From Alopecurus myosuroides (Eukaryota > Streptophyta > Magnoliopsida > Poales > Poaceae), in NCBI GenBank assembly GCA_028641055.1, contig CM054058.1, positions 494,374,209 through 494,438,208 of the forward strand: a stretch of DNA of 64,000 nt. The letters are read 5' to 3'. The stretch's first letter is position 1. The number at the start of each line of letters is the position of its first letter. A program made the position numbers and the translations under genes. This document shows, piece by piece, positions 1 to 11,508 of the stretch. The notes below the pieces were generated by a model. The model saw nothing but the letters and a program-made list of their open reading frames with translations, was not told where the DNA came from and searched no databases.

Positions 1-103
1 CGCTGCATCGATAATCCGCACCTGCGCGTCTAGTGGTAATACTCGTGGCCTTCTACCTCGGCTAGATCTTGGAAGCATCGCGTAGGAAAAGTTTTGTTTA
101 TCT

Positions 104-1104
104 CTACGCGTTCCAACACATGTAGAGCTGATCTTCAACAGTGGTGTCATTTATAAGATGTGTTTGCAACCAACTTCCGAAAGTCTCCATGTGTTTGCGT
201 TTAATCCACGAGTCATCCTTACGGTCTTGTTTGTGCCATCGTAACAACCTAGCATGCTCTTTATTTCTAAATAGACGTTTCAACCGTTGTATTATAGGAG
301 CATACCACATCATCTTAGCAGGAACCCTCTTACGGGGGGCTCGCCGTCAACATCACCAGGGTCATCTGCTCTGATCTTATACCGCAGAGCAGTGCATACC
401 GAACATTCATCCAAATTCTCGTACTTCTCACCGCGGTAGAGGATGCAGTCATTTATGCATGCACGTATCTTCTCCACATCTAATCCTAGAGGACAGAGAG
501 CTTTCTTTGCTTCGTACGTATTCTCAGACAATTCGTTATCCTTTGTAAGCTTCGGCTTCATTAGTTGAAGTAAACTTTCAAATGCCTTGTCAGTCACACC
601 GTTCTGTGCCTTCCAATTCAGCAACTCCAGTGTGGTACCGAGCTTTGTGCTACCATCTTCACAATTTGGGTACAACAACTTTTTGTGATCCTGTAACATG
701 TTGTCCAGCTTCAACCTCTCCAATTCACTTTCACAGTCTTCCCTTGCATCAGAAATAGCTCGGCCAAGATCATCATCGGGCTCTTCTGATGCCTGTTCTT
801 GATCACCTCCTTCTTCTTCATTGTCTTCCATTGCAGTATCACCGTATTCAGGGAACAAAGGATCTTCTTCTTCTTCTTCTTCATTGTCTTCCATCACAAC
901 CCCTCTTTCTCCATGCTTGGTCAAGCAATTATAGCTGGGCATGAAACCTCTCCGAAGTAGGTGGCCGTGAAGGATTCTCGAGGAAGAGTGCTCCCTGACG
1001 TTCTGACAATCAACACATGGGAAACACGTAAAGCCATTATCTTTGTTCGCTTGAGCTACAGCGAGAAATGCATTCAGGCCTGCCATATACTCGGAAGTGC
1101 GTCA
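104..1104 (-). pseudogene. CACTA (En/Spm) transposase, N-terminal fragment with internal deletion
   Basis: Read right to left. The region from about 1086 downward matches the N-terminal transposase-associated domain of plant CACTA transposases: a Cys pair in FPCVDCQN, then HLLRRGFMPSYNCL, then a long acidic run (EEEEEEDPLFPEYGD), then IRACINDCILYRGEKYENLD, the usual lead-in to the tnp2 core. Several breaks are visible. An in-frame TGA lies at 1102-1104 upstream of the first long open stretch, the frame shifts near 310-325, and the tnp2 catalytic core is missing: after RLFRNKEHARLLRWHKQDRK the text jumps to KRKHMETFGSWL, a motif that lies far downstream in full-length proteins. This is therefore a deletion derivative, not a working transposase. 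Family identity is established knowledge; the deletion is inferred from motif order. Confidence 0.85.
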
Positions 1105-1438
1105 GTCACCGTACATCCATCGCTGCCGTGCATCCATCTGCATCGTATAATTAAGTTTATCAAAAAACATTACAATAACATATTCAATAGAGAAATGACC
1201 ATAGTACATCGACAAATATTACTTTTTTATGTATCAATTACAGATGAAAAAGATAAGTTTGTTAACCTCGGTCGAAGATACCATTTTCAGTGAGCTTATG
1301 TGTGGCTCGGGTATTTCGTCGAACACCTCGTGTGCATAGTAAAATAACACACACTAACACCCACCTCTCTCACTCCTCCAAGCAGAAAAAAAAGAGGGAA
1401 GGGGGGCTATGAGGCAGTATATGTAGGGGAAGGGGGGC
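1105..1438. other. AT-rich CACTA 5' flank, no gene
   Basis: Lies between the transposase fragment and its subterminal repeats. It holds AT-rich sequence and a short purine-rich tract (about 1382-1402). No coding signal seen. By position it is the 5' non-coding part of the same CACTA element. Confidence 0.5.
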
Positions 1439-1625
1439 ATTGGTCCCGGTTTGTGGAATGAACCGGGACCAATGCCCATGCGCAGGCCACATGGCATGTG
1501 GCACGACATTGGTCCCGGCTCATGCCACAAACTAGGACCTATGTCTCCTTACGATCCGAGACCGATGCCCTCAGGTGATTTCTGATTCCTCTGGCGCAAA
1601 AACCGGGACCAATGCAGTCCCGGAT
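1439..1625. repeat. CACTA subterminal hairpin repeats (GGTCCCGG type)
   Basis: TTGGTCCCGG recurs and its reverse complement CCGGGACCAATG recurs within 190 bp, in pairs that can fold into hairpins. The pattern is that of Triticeae CACTA subterminal repeats, which bind transposase in this superfamily. It sits on the 5' side of the transposase fragment. I could not find the terminal CACTA motif, so the outer border of the element is not defined. Confidence 0.75.
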
Positions 1626-1929
1626 TTTTGTGCAACCGGGATGGATGGAATTTTGCACCCTGGACGATAGGGGTTGTTTCCACAAGTGTCTAAATCGGAC
1701 GGAGCGGGAGGCAACGGATGTTGCGCGTCGATACAACTTACTGGCGTGTAGCGCTTGCCAAAAACTAAATTAGTATAGTAGAACGAGAAAACATGCTTAT
1801 TCACAGAATGTGCTATTAACTGATGAAGCATGTTTTACAACTAGTGAAGCATGTTTTATGAGCTAAGTAAACAAAAACAAAACATTCTAGTAGCACAAGT
1901 GTAAAACTATAAGAGCAAAAAGTAAAAAC
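1626..1929. other. unassigned sequence right of the CACTA repeats
   Basis: No gene, RNA or repeat boundary recognised. It joins the CACTA repeats to the decayed gene that begins at about 1930. Confidence 0.4.
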
Positions 1930-2234
1930 ATGCAATCTTACACAAGCCTTGGATGTCATGTAAAGTTGGCATTGCAGCGCCGGTTAAGCCATGCCCTTCT
2001 ACACCATCCATTGTTTTGTCGACTCCTTTCCCTTTCATAGATCCTAGGGACACGTAGTGGAAACAAATGATGCATTATACATAGGGAAAAATAAAAAAGA
2101 ACCAAGATAAGATGGAAGAAAACAATGATTGTGAAACATGCAAAACAACTTACATGGATTAGGAACCTTCTCAGAAGACTCCAAAACAACTGCAGCGGTC
2201 CCCTTTTTCTGCACATTCCACTTGATTTTCCGTT
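1930..2234 (-). pseudogene. 3' part of a decayed multi-exon gene, cut by the gypsy insertion
   Basis: Minus-strand coding-like sequence that continues, across the gypsy element, the exon ending at 12073. The junction codons read on from FPSQKT on the far side into ENQVECAEKG here, once one copy of the CCGTT target duplication is ignored. A one-base surplus in the AAAAAGGGG run (near 2200) then shifts the frame; after it a sensible reading AAVVLESSEKVPNP is followed by a possible GT splice donor. Product not recognised. Confidence that this was coding is moderate; it is now broken. Confidence 0.45.
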
Positions 2235-2793
2235 TGTCGAGACATCGTAGTAGTTTTCATAGACGGGGGTGCCATGAGACTACGGTAGAGACGTGGGGTA
2301 ACGGGATAGCGTAGTAACATAGAACACGGGATTTTACCCAGGTTCGGTACGTCGCGACAGTACGGCGTACCTACTCCTGCACTTCTCACTAATTGGGACT
2401 AAAGCCCGTATAACAGGGTTACAATGTGAGGGAATAGATCTAGCTACTCGGCGAGGATGAGCTTCTCGGCGAGTTGCGTAGAGCTTGGACTTGTGTCTAA
2501 CTTGTGCTTGTTTAATCTATCTCCCGTCCGGCTTTATATAACAGCCGGATTGGGGCTTACAGAATAGGAAACCTAGAAGACTACGTTAACTCGTAACTTG
2601 GAAAGCAAGAAATCCGTCTTCTCCTCCAAGCCAGATCACGTGGGCCGTGATCCGGGTTCTTCTAGAATCCGGCTTCTGCGCGTCGGACTACTGGGCCGCC
2701 CAATGGACCTAAGCCCATTACCATGTAGGCCACCCTGGTAGTCCGGCTCTTTGTCTACCATCTTCTATACCCCTATTCAGTATATATCCGACA
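2235..2793 (-). repeat. 3' LTR of the gypsy element
   Basis: Starts TGTCGAGACATCG and ends ATATCCGACA on the plus strand; 559 bp, same length as its partner at 11509-12067. In element orientation this is the downstream LTR. Confidence 0.95.
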
Positions 2794-2808
2794 GTAGCCC
2801 CCAGGAAG
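2794..2808 (-). other. polypurine tract region of the gypsy element
   Basis: The minus strand reads CCTTCCTGGGGGCTAC directly before the LTR start TGTCGG. The G run next to the LTR is the expected plus-strand priming site. Confidence 0.65.
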
Positions 2809-3187
2809 GATCAAAACTCTGATTCTCCGTCTTTCGCCAAATACATTTTGTCCGGGAAATCTTGATTCAGCAGTCTTGATTCTTTCTACTTTCCTTTTGA
2901 AGGAGATGGTAACATAAAACTCGGAACCATGAAAATCCGGCTTTTCTTCTCGCGATCCTTCGCGGAAAAGGAACTTCTAACGTCAGCGCTTTAATCATGC
3001 TGACGCAGGCGACGCTTGGTTTCACGCGGGAAACCCTGCACCGTATCTCTGACAGATTCTCACGGGAAACGAGGAGATAGCCATCATTCCCCTGTCGTTA
3101 TATTTCCCGTAGTTTCCGGCGAGCGACACGCGTCGAGCATCCAACGGTCGAAAGAGCCGTTGGCACGTATCTAAACGGTTTTCTGGC

Positions 3188-3195
3188 TATAAATA
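3188..3195 (+). promoter_or_regulatory. TATA box of the antisense gene
   Basis: TATAAATA lies about 135 bp upstream of the chosen ATG at 3330 and is followed by a C/T-rich leader, as in plant Pol II promoters. It is inside the retrotransposon but outside its LTR, so the antisense unit seems to have its own promoter. Confidence 0.65.
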
Positions 3196-3329
3196 GCCAT
3201 CATCGTCCTCCTCCGAAACTTTCCTCACTCCCTCACTGCCTACGCCATTGCTGCGCACGCGAGCTCGAGAGCAAGTCCTTGTCCCAGGCGCACTTAGCAT
3301 CCAAACGCACCGAAACGCGCTACCAAAAG

Positions 3330-6255
3330 ATGGCTTCCTCGCCGTCGTCACCGACCCGCGCCGCCATCGACGAGCTCGTCAGCGATCTGGATCCGCAGCC
3401 GGAATCGCAGAAGCACGCCGGCGGCGAGCCGGAGAAGAAAAAGGATTCCGCGGCGGGCGGAGAAAACACTTCCGCCGCCGCGGACATTGCGACATCGAGC
3501 GCCGCGACAACCCCGCCGTTTGCACCTGAAACGGCGGAGGAAAAGATCGAGCTCCTCGGCGACGAACTCGCCGCCGCGGAGGCCGCCGCCGGAGCGGACG
3601 AGGAAGCGAAATCTGCAGGCAACTGGAGTGCCTGCAGTATTCCCCCGGCTCTCCTTCCAAACTTGGAAAAGGAGGGCCTGGTTCTCAAGAAGAAATGGCG
3701 GCTGCCAGAAGAAGAAACCGAACCCGCGCCACGGGATGGCGAAAGGGTACTCCTTTCTTCCCACCTTTTGCGAGGTATGGGGCTTCCGCCATCTTCCTTC
3801 TTCCTCCAGGTTCTCTCTCATTACAACATCCAGCCCCACAATCTTCCCCCCAATTCAATTCTATACATGGTCGGCTTTCAGGCCTTGTTTGAAGGCTACT
3901 TAGGGCTAGAACCTAGGTTAGATTTCTGGATGTACTGCTTTGGAGTTAAGCGAAACTCTTCGGAGGGCGCACTCCCAACTTGCGGAACTATATCCTTCAC
4001 TCTTCGGAGATTCCGAGAGGATTGGTTCCCCAAGATAAAAACTTCAGAATCCGTCAAATTTTGGACGGGTTCTTTCTTTTATCATCCCGACGTGCCTTTT
4101 CCTAAAAAGGCCGTCGGGGTTCCACCTTTTGTGAATTCCGCCGCCGTTCCCCAGGATAACTGGGGAACAGAAGCCGTCCAAGTTCTGCCGCCAGATCTAC
4201 TAAAGATCAAGCGGCGCATCGCCAAGCTCACCTCCATGGATCCGCCTCTAACCGGCATGGACACGGTTCTATGCTGGCTGATTAGGCGGATCCAGCCACT
4301 AGCCAACCACAGCGGCCGTCTCCTGTGCGAATACACGGGAGTCAAGGATCCGATGCGGACATCCGCCAAGGATTGGCCCGCAAAGGAACTTAGGCGGCGC
4401 ATCAACCAGTTGGTCGCATCGCGCGACCAATACACAGAGAGTCGGCCAATGTACACGACCGAAAATCCGGTTCCCAAGGTAATTTTTCAGTCATTTGGGT
4501 ACAGTTCTATTTTATCTCGGATTTCCTAGCTTCTGATTTTGATCTTGCTTGTTCGACAGTTCGAGGATATTTCAGATTCGGACTTGGTGTCTGAGGCTGA
4601 GCTGGACGCGCTGCGCACCGCCGCTACAGGTGGACGCAAGCGCGAGAAGATAACTTCCTCGTAAGAAATCATCGATCTTGACGGAATCCCCGTCGCCACC
4701 TCCAGGTTCTTTCTTCTGGAATTTTCTTTTATGGGAACTTTTTTCATCCATCTTCGGTGTTTTAACCTTTTCCGGGTTTTTATGTTTTTAGCCTGCCACC
4801 TTCCACCCTGAAGCCGAAGAAGCTGAAGAAACACAAGGTTTCTTCCAGCCGAGGCAGCCAACCTTCTCCCGCCGTCGCCCCGGACACGCCAAGCACAATG
4901 GCGGAAGAGCCTACTGCAGCCCCCACCACCAAGCCCCCAGAGCCCAGCCAGCCCATTATGTCTGACCCGGACACGAGGGAAAGGGCGGCCCCAGAGGTGG
5001 AAAAATTAACTCGGACTTTCGACGAGGAAATTCCCACCTTTGACAAGGATTTCAAAGCTATCAATGACGGCTTGGATGCAGCCGGGAATCTCTTCGCGGA
5101 ATACGCGAAAGAGTTCAAAGAAAACTTGGCAGGTTTGCAGCGCATGAGCCAGGTATATAACTCTAGCCCCCAAGCATTAATTAAAATGCGTGCTTTTTGC
5201 TTTGATGCTTTTTGTACTCATTCTTCTCCTTGCTACGTTTCAGCAAACCTCCGAAGCCATTAACAGGGAAGTTTTCAAGAAGCTTACCATCAAGAATAAA
5301 GAAGTTAGAAGTCTTCTCTCTATTCTTGAAGAAAGGGAAGCAGAGCTGGAATCAGCTAAGCTCGCATTGTCGGAAATACAAGGTAAACATTTTCCTTCTG
5401 AAATTTCCGATTCAAGTATTTGCCTAAGTTTTTTCCGAGGAGCTGGCTAACTCGGATTTTTCCCTTGCTTTTCAGCTGCATTAGCTCAGGCTAAACAAGC
5501 AGCAGAAGATTCTGGCAATGCCGAAATTCTCCGAAGGAGAATGTTGAGGTTCACAAGAACCTTGTGAAAGCACAACAAGACTTGGAAGCCAGTAATCTGG
5601 CCCTTGGAGTTTCTAATTCCAAGGCTTCCGAGCAGGCGGAGAAGGACAAATCCACCATTCAGGATTTGACCGACGCTCTAAACCTTCGCCTGGAGGAAGT
5701 TTCCGAGATCGACAAGCTCATCGGTAAATTTCTGACTCGTTTATCATCTTTCCATGTTTTACTTTTCTCTGTTTTTCCGTCTAACCCTTTTGGGTGTGTT
5801 ATTGGAAAAAACCAGGAGATACCCCAGATGGCACTCGGGTTGCAGGCATCCGAGCTTTCGGGGAGACATGGAATTTGATGAAGGCTGCTGCAACGCAGCT
5901 GGTAGACAAGTTTCTTCCCGAAAAATCTGGGGAGTGCTCGGAGGTTGAAAAACTTCCGGGTGCCATCATGGAGGTGGCGGAGTCTAAGGAATCTCTCCTT
6001 CGCTCCGCTGCACGGGGTGGTGCGCGCATGGCTCTCGGCCTCATGCGCATGCACTACCCTAGTGCTAAATCCTGGCGCGTGGCGTCCGGTGTCCCTCAAG
6101 GATACACGGATATGCAGCGAAACACCATCTTTGGTGAAGTCAAGGGTCACGCCACCCAGATTGCCTCCATGGTAAATATCTCCGTCAACTATCCAGAAGC
6201 GGAGATTCCTCCAATCCCCGAAGACGAAAGCAGCGAGGAGGAGTCAGATGCTTGA
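3330..6255 (+). pseudogene. Six-exon antisense gene with gypsy-type transposase-28-like domain, inside the retrotransposon
   Basis: Exons: 3330-4478, 4560-4705, 4792-5152, 5244-5382, 5476-5723, 5816-6255. All five introns are short (81-93 bp) with GT..AG ends, and the exon phases agree throughout. The start at 3330 (MASSPSSPTRAAIDEL) has better context than the upstream in-frame ATG at 3279. About residues 115-250 (HLLRGMGLPPSSFFLQVLSH ... LDFWMYCFGVKR) resemble the 'putative gypsy type transposon' domain PF04195 of grasses. Exons 3-5 are charged and coiled-coil-like (NREVFKKLTIKNKEVRSLL). The last exon ends in an acidic tail EDESSEEESDA. Expected protein about 827 residues. Two lesions: in-frame TAA at 4662-4664 in exon 2, and a one-base deletion near 5535 in exon 5. 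The role of this family is unknown to me. Confidence 0.8.
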
Positions 6256-6869
6256 AGGGTTACCTGGAACCTGGATAGAAAAAATAGACAATAGGAGCAT
6301 TACTGTTCTTTTAATGTAATCCAAAATGTAATGCTTCTTTGTATGAATGAAACTTCCGTCTGTTGCAGTTTAAATTATGAAATTCTTTGCAAGTTTTTTT
6401 GGGTTTTATCATTCCTTTATTTTCTAAGTTCTCTGGTGTGTATGCTTTAACTGTCCTTAGTGTTTGAAATGGCTCAAATAGCAATATGAATCTTCATGCC
6501 GAGTAACTGGGGACGAACCAAGCAGTTTTGAAACTCGGAAACATGGACCATGCTAAAGGAATTTTTACTAACTAGTTCCAGTAACCCAACACACACACAA
6601 TCAGATAAGACTTAGAGAAATCAAGGAAAGTTTTAAGTGAAACTTGGGCACACAGGCAATTCAAGTTTCCCTTAGCCGTTAACAGGCTGAAAAATCGTTC
6701 AGTTTTGTAACGCCGAGTACGCAAGCACAATTCGGGTTAACGTTGAGCAATTTGTAAGATCATTGGGAAATAGATGAGGTGGAAACACCTTGCACTTATA
6801 AAGAATATGGATGACAGTATTCCGACAACTTTATTTCATGATCTCAAAAGATGTTTACATAGAATTGAA
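6256..6869. other. spacer between the antisense gene and the truncated pol
   Basis: Contains the 3' UTR-like AT-rich end of the antisense gene (ATGAATGAAAC near 6341) and then unassigned sequence. RNase H and integrase would be expected between the reverse transcriptase and the antisense gene in a full-length relative; neither is present. Confidence 0.6.
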
Positions 6870-8891
6870 CTAAGTACGGAAAGGTACATAACTTTCTAGA
6901 CGTTCCCAGGCTTCCGCAATCCACTTGACTTTGTCGAATTTTTTCAGCAGCTTGTAGAGTGGTAAGGTTTTAGCCCCCAGCCAACTGATAGATCTGCTGA
7001 CGGCTGCAGCGGAACCCGTCAATCTTTGGACATCTTTTACACATGTAGGTTTTGAGATGTTCAAGATTGTCTTGATCTTTTCTGGGTTAACTTCTATTCC
7101 TCTGTGGGAAACAATGAAACCCAGAAGTTTTCCTGAGGGAACCCCGAATACGCACTTAGATGGATTCAACTTCATCTTGTAAGTGCGCAAGTTTTCGAAA
7201 GTTTCTCGCAAATCCTCAAGGAGTGTATCTTTTTCCTTGGTTACGACAGCGATATCATCCACGTAAACATGAACGTTTCTGCCAATTTGACTATGCAAAC
7301 AGCGTTGCATGCAACGCTGGTAGGTTGCACCTGCGTTCTTCAGGCCAAAAGGCATGGTTATGTAATAGTACGTCCCATACGGGGTTATAAAAGAAGTCTT
7401 GATTTGATCTTCCTTTTTCATGCGTATTTGGTGGTACCCGGAATATGCATCCAAAAAGCATAAAAGCTCGGAGCCTGCAGTGGCATCTATTATTTGATCG
7501 ATTCGTGGTAACGCGAACCTATCTTTCGGACACAACTTGTTCAATCCTGTGTATTCTATACACATTCTAAGAGCAGTGGTGTCTTTCTTCGGTACTAGGA
7601 CCGGATTTGCGGACCAATCAGTATGGATTACTTCCTTGATGAAATCCGCTGCTAAAAGCCGGATAATTTCCTTGCCAATAGCCTTCCGTCTTCTTCCGTC
7701 AAATCGACGGAGACCTTGTTTGACGGGTTTTGATCCGGGAATAACCTTGAGTTGGTGCTCAGCAAGTTCCCTGGGTACGCCTGGCATGTCAGCTGGACAC
7801 CAAGCAAAAATATCCCAGTTCTCACGGAGGAACTTGATGAGCTCGCCTTCCTATTTGTCAGTCATCCCAGTCCCTACGACGACGAATTTTGTCGGATCTT
7901 TGGGATCTAGGATTACCTGTCTTGTGTTCTCGGAAGCCTTGAAACTATCTGTTGGCTTCCGAGTTTCTTTTCCTGCCGGCATTTCTTTCGGCGATACCTC
8001 CTTGGCTAATTCCTTCAGTTCCTCCTTTGCTATAACTCTCTGAGCGCAAAGGGCGTTTTCTTTCTCCAACTCGTTTGCCAGCTTGAAATCACCGGCTATG
8101 GTGATTACTCCTCCTTTGGGTCCTGGCATTTTCAGCTTTTTGTAGATATAACAGGATCTTGCCATGAATTTGGCGAAAGCTGGACGTCCGAGTATTGCGT
8201 GATACACGCTTTCGAACGGCACTACTTTGAAGGATACTTTTTCCTGCCGGAAGTGATCTTTATCTCCGAAGGTGACATCTAGGGAAATTTCTCCTAGGGA
8301 TCGTGCTTGCCTGCCAGGAACAATGCCATGGAAGCGTATATTGCTGTAGTTGAGCTGGGACTCGGAGATCTTCAAGTGCTTCAGTGTATCCAGATACATT
8401 ATATTGATGCTGGATCCTCCATCCATCAGCACTCTTCTTAGCCTAGTGTTTTGAACAATAGGGCTTACAACAAGAGCTTGTGTGCCGGGTTCAGGGATAT
8501 TTCCGGGATGATCAGACTGATCCCAGATTATCGGTGTGTTGGAGTACTTCAAGAATTTCGGGGTTGCCGGAACAACCGCGTTTATTTCTCGAAGTGTTCT
8601 TTTGGCCACCTTTGCTGACGGGGTTGCTAAGAAAGTTAACATTGCTTCTCCGTCAACTCTCGGAAATTTGGGTTCTCCCTTTCGCTGTTGTTCCTGGATT
8701 TTGTCATCAGTGTCCGATTCACTGTCTTCTTTTTCAGCTTCTGGCTTTTGTTTGGCAGGTTTCCTTTTGGAACCCTTCCCTTTATTTCCGGATCCTGCAT
8801 TGCCTTTCATATGCTTGTTTAGCCGGCATTGCGCGTTTGTGTGGGTTGGTTTCCCAAATTGCGAGTGGTGGACGCAGGGTTCCGACTTAAT
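6870..8891 (-). pseudogene. gypsy protease and reverse transcriptase, truncated after RT
   Basis: One minus-strand reading frame with a nonsense TAG at 7851-7853. Upstream part: retroviral-type aspartic protease, motif VLMDGGSSINIMY, followed by HAILGRPAFAKF. Downstream part: Ty3/gypsy reverse transcriptase with ADFIKEVIHTDWSANPVLV, LDAYSGYHQIRM, TMPFGLKNAGATYQR, the active-site VYVDD, and LLGFIVSHRGIEVNPEKI. The frame ends at 6870, just past LPLYKLLKKFDKVKW, where RNase H should begin. A Cys/His-rich stretch at the start (CVHHSQFGKPTHTNAQC) resembles a gag-end zinc knuckle. The enzyme set is not sufficient for autonomous transposition. Confidence 0.9.
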
Positions 8892-10130
8892 TCACTCCCA
8901 TTCTTCGGGAGTGTAATTGATTGGATCTGGACTGCGGCCTTTCCACTTATTCACCTTTTCTCCTCCAAAGGCTATGTTGACCTCCTTGGGCTTTGTCGTT
9001 GACTCTGGAGTTCCTTTTTTGTCAGAACGAGGGGTTTTCTTGGCAAGTATTAGTGACTCAATATTGCCTCCTCTTGCTCTGATATCATCTTCGGCTGCAG
9101 CATGCTCATTAGCGGTTGTAAGCATAGATCCGAGATCTTTGTGCTGTTTAGAACCAACCATGAACGGTACAAGTCCGGGTTTTAGGCCATTGACGAAAGC
9201 ATGCATTGCTTGTACGTCAGTTACTCCAGAGCAACTATTCTTCATTGCAGTCCATCTGGAGATGAAATCCACGTATGGTTCGTCCTCAAATTGGGTGCAA
9301 CGGTTCAGCTGGTTGATGCTATTTGGGCGTTTGTATGTTCCCCGAAAATGCTGAGTGAATACTCTCGCCATATCATCCCAACTGTCGACAGTTCTTGATG
9401 GTAAACCATTGATCCAATCTCTGGCTCCGTCTAGCAACATTAGGGGAAGAAACTTGACAGCTTCCGGGTCTGTCCCATTGTTGATTTGGACGGCTGTATA
9501 ATAATCTGAGAGCCAGGTATCCGGGTTTGTACTGCCGGTATACTTTTGGTAGGTTGGACCAACTTTGGCGAAGCCAGAATGCAGGGTTATCCTTCGGATC
9601 CTGTCAGTAAAACACTTAGGACCAAAGTATAGATCATCCTTTTCTGCTCTATCAATGTGTGCAGAATATCTCCCGGCTGAATGGACAGAAGGGGATCTGC
9701 TCCTTTCTTTTCCATTGTTGCGCGGACGCGCTTTTCCGAGGTTATCTCTATCTCTTCCGTGTTCACGTCCTTTAGGCGGAGTTCTGCTTCTATGCCTTTC
9801 CTTATCCTTAGGAGGTGTCCGGGATCTTTCACGTCTGTGAGGTATATCATATCTTCCAGCTTTTTCAGCTGGGTTTCTCGGAGGTGGCATTATTTTGCCG
9901 TCATTCCGGTGTTTGTCTTCCCGATCGTGTGGTTTATATCCATCTTTCGGGAGATGAGGTCCGGTTCTAGACGCTGCGTCCCGGTTGTCGGGGTTTTTCT
10001 TGTCTTTTCTCGGATCCTCTTTTTTATCCGAATCTCCGGGTTCTTCCGGTCCAGGTGCTTCAGCAGCGCAAGTAGCTGTTTTGCAGAGGGCGGAATTATC
10101 ATGCAGCCTCCCTGATCGCTCTTGGCCTCG
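8892..10130 (-). pseudogene. gypsy gag, central and C-terminal part
   Basis: Same reading frame as the pol fragment, separated from it by an in-frame TGA at 8892-8894. It begins with an Arg/Ser/Pro-rich stretch (RRERSRTPPKDKERHRSRTP) and continues into a retrotransposon gag core: PTYQKYTGSTNPDTWLSDYY, LPLMLLDGARDWINGLP, VFTQHFRGTYKRPNSINQLN, DFISRWTAMKNSCSGV, AFVNGLKPGLVPFMVG. This is the capsid-like domain of Ty3/gypsy gag. Confidence 0.9.
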
Positions 10131-11508
10131 CTACTGCTGCTGTAATGCTTTTCCTAGGAAAGCATACACCCCTTGGAGTTTTTCCCCGTTGGAGTACAGA
10201 TCGTTGTTTAGGATGGCGAACGCTGCTTCCGCGTTTTCTGCTGCGGTTTTGTATATTGGTTCGCCCTTGGCATCCTTGCCGTTTAACTGCTTTTGCCAAG
10301 ATGGGTTATAGAACCTTTCTTTTGGCGGCAGTTCTTCCGGTCTTGCGATTCCGGGTAACCTAGTAGGTTTTAAGGCAGATCTATGCTTTCTCTCGTACTC
10401 CTCTATTTCTTCCTTCATGACTTTGATGTCATTATGGGTTTGTTGGAGATGTTGCCGAGATCTAAGCAGATGTTGCTGTTGCCGTTGAAAAGCTTGTCTC
10501 CTGGCTTCCAGCATCTCACGGGGTTCATCTGGTCCCACTGGTGTTTGTAATAGCTCTTGCTCTTCCAGTTCTGTCATTGGCGGAGCGGTGATTTCCTTAG
10601 ATTTCTTTTCCGCGGGCTTTGTGCCGCTAATATCTCCTACTTCCAGGTTTTCATCAGCGAGATCGGCTGATTTTTTCTTCCGGATTTTGTATTGGAGTTT
10701 TTTAGAAGCACGGTGCTTTTTCTTGGAAGAGGGAGGTTTTTTGACAGGCTCATCTTCTGTCATCTCCTTAACATTGGGGAATATCGGAGAAGTTTCTCCG
10801 TCTTCTCTCTCTTCCACTGGCGGAGGGGTTTTTGGGCTTTCCTGGCTGTCGGCACCCGTTGTATCAGCTGGTTTTGCCATTAGCACTTCATGGAATCCCT
10901 CTTGAAAGGACTTAACCTTTCTTACGAAGGCATCCTCATCTTCGTCTTCGGAGTCGAAGTTATCCGATCCGGTTTCCGACTCCAACCTCGCCTCAATGGC
11001 GGCAAGCACGGACTCTGCTTCCGAGTTCATCGTCTGGTTGACGGATGTCGGATCTTCCGTCTCTGTGACGGGTATTTGTTCTTCCGTCTCTATGACGGGT
11101 AGGTTGTTATCTGCCTCTTGCACGGGATTTCCGTCATCCGTGTTTTCAGCGATTTCGGATTGCACCATGCCGATAAAGTGTGTATCACTGTTTTGTCGGC
11201 GATCTGAGCAGAATCCGGGATCATAGTCGTCTTCGACTGGGTATATGGCGGGTGGGATAAATTTGTTTCCACCGCAAAACCCCATTGCTTCTGCAGTTAG
11301 TCCGATAAAGATGTTAGCAGATCCAATCGGTAACACGGAGGCACTTACCAGGTGGTTTTGCGCCGGTATGTAGGATCTGTTGTCGAGGAAGCGCCCGACA
11401 TCGTCGTCGAACTCCAGGCTTCCGACAGTGATCGATCTTCCAATTCCGCCGAGTATCCCAGATCGGAATTTTACGCCTGACGTCCTCTGCCCCACGGTGG
11501 GCGCCAAC
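10131..11508 (-). pseudogene. gypsy gag, N-terminal acidic and coiled-coil part
   Basis: Continuous in frame with the gag core but closed by TAG at 10131-10133. Composition: acidic repeats (EDEDEDAFVRK), Pro-rich linker, Lys-rich patches (KKHRASKKLQYKIRKKKS), then a Gln/Arg coiled coil (RQAFQRQQQHLLRSRQHLQQ). The frame stays open through the primer-binding site into the LTR, so the true start cannot be fixed; MGFCGGNKF near 11290 is the first plausible Met well inside the internal region. Confidence 0.75.
11489..11508 (-). other. primer-binding site of the gypsy element
   Basis: On the minus strand GTTGGCGCCCACCGTGGGGC follows the LTR end directly. The TGGCGCC start is the usual tRNA 3'-end complement in plant gypsy elements. 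Confidence 0.75.

Noticed and set aside
2171..2389. Minus-strand ORF over the left LTR edge, and the matching start of the frame at 11663
   Set aside because: It runs from LTR into flank on one side and into the primer site on the other; not a gene, only the open LTR frame.
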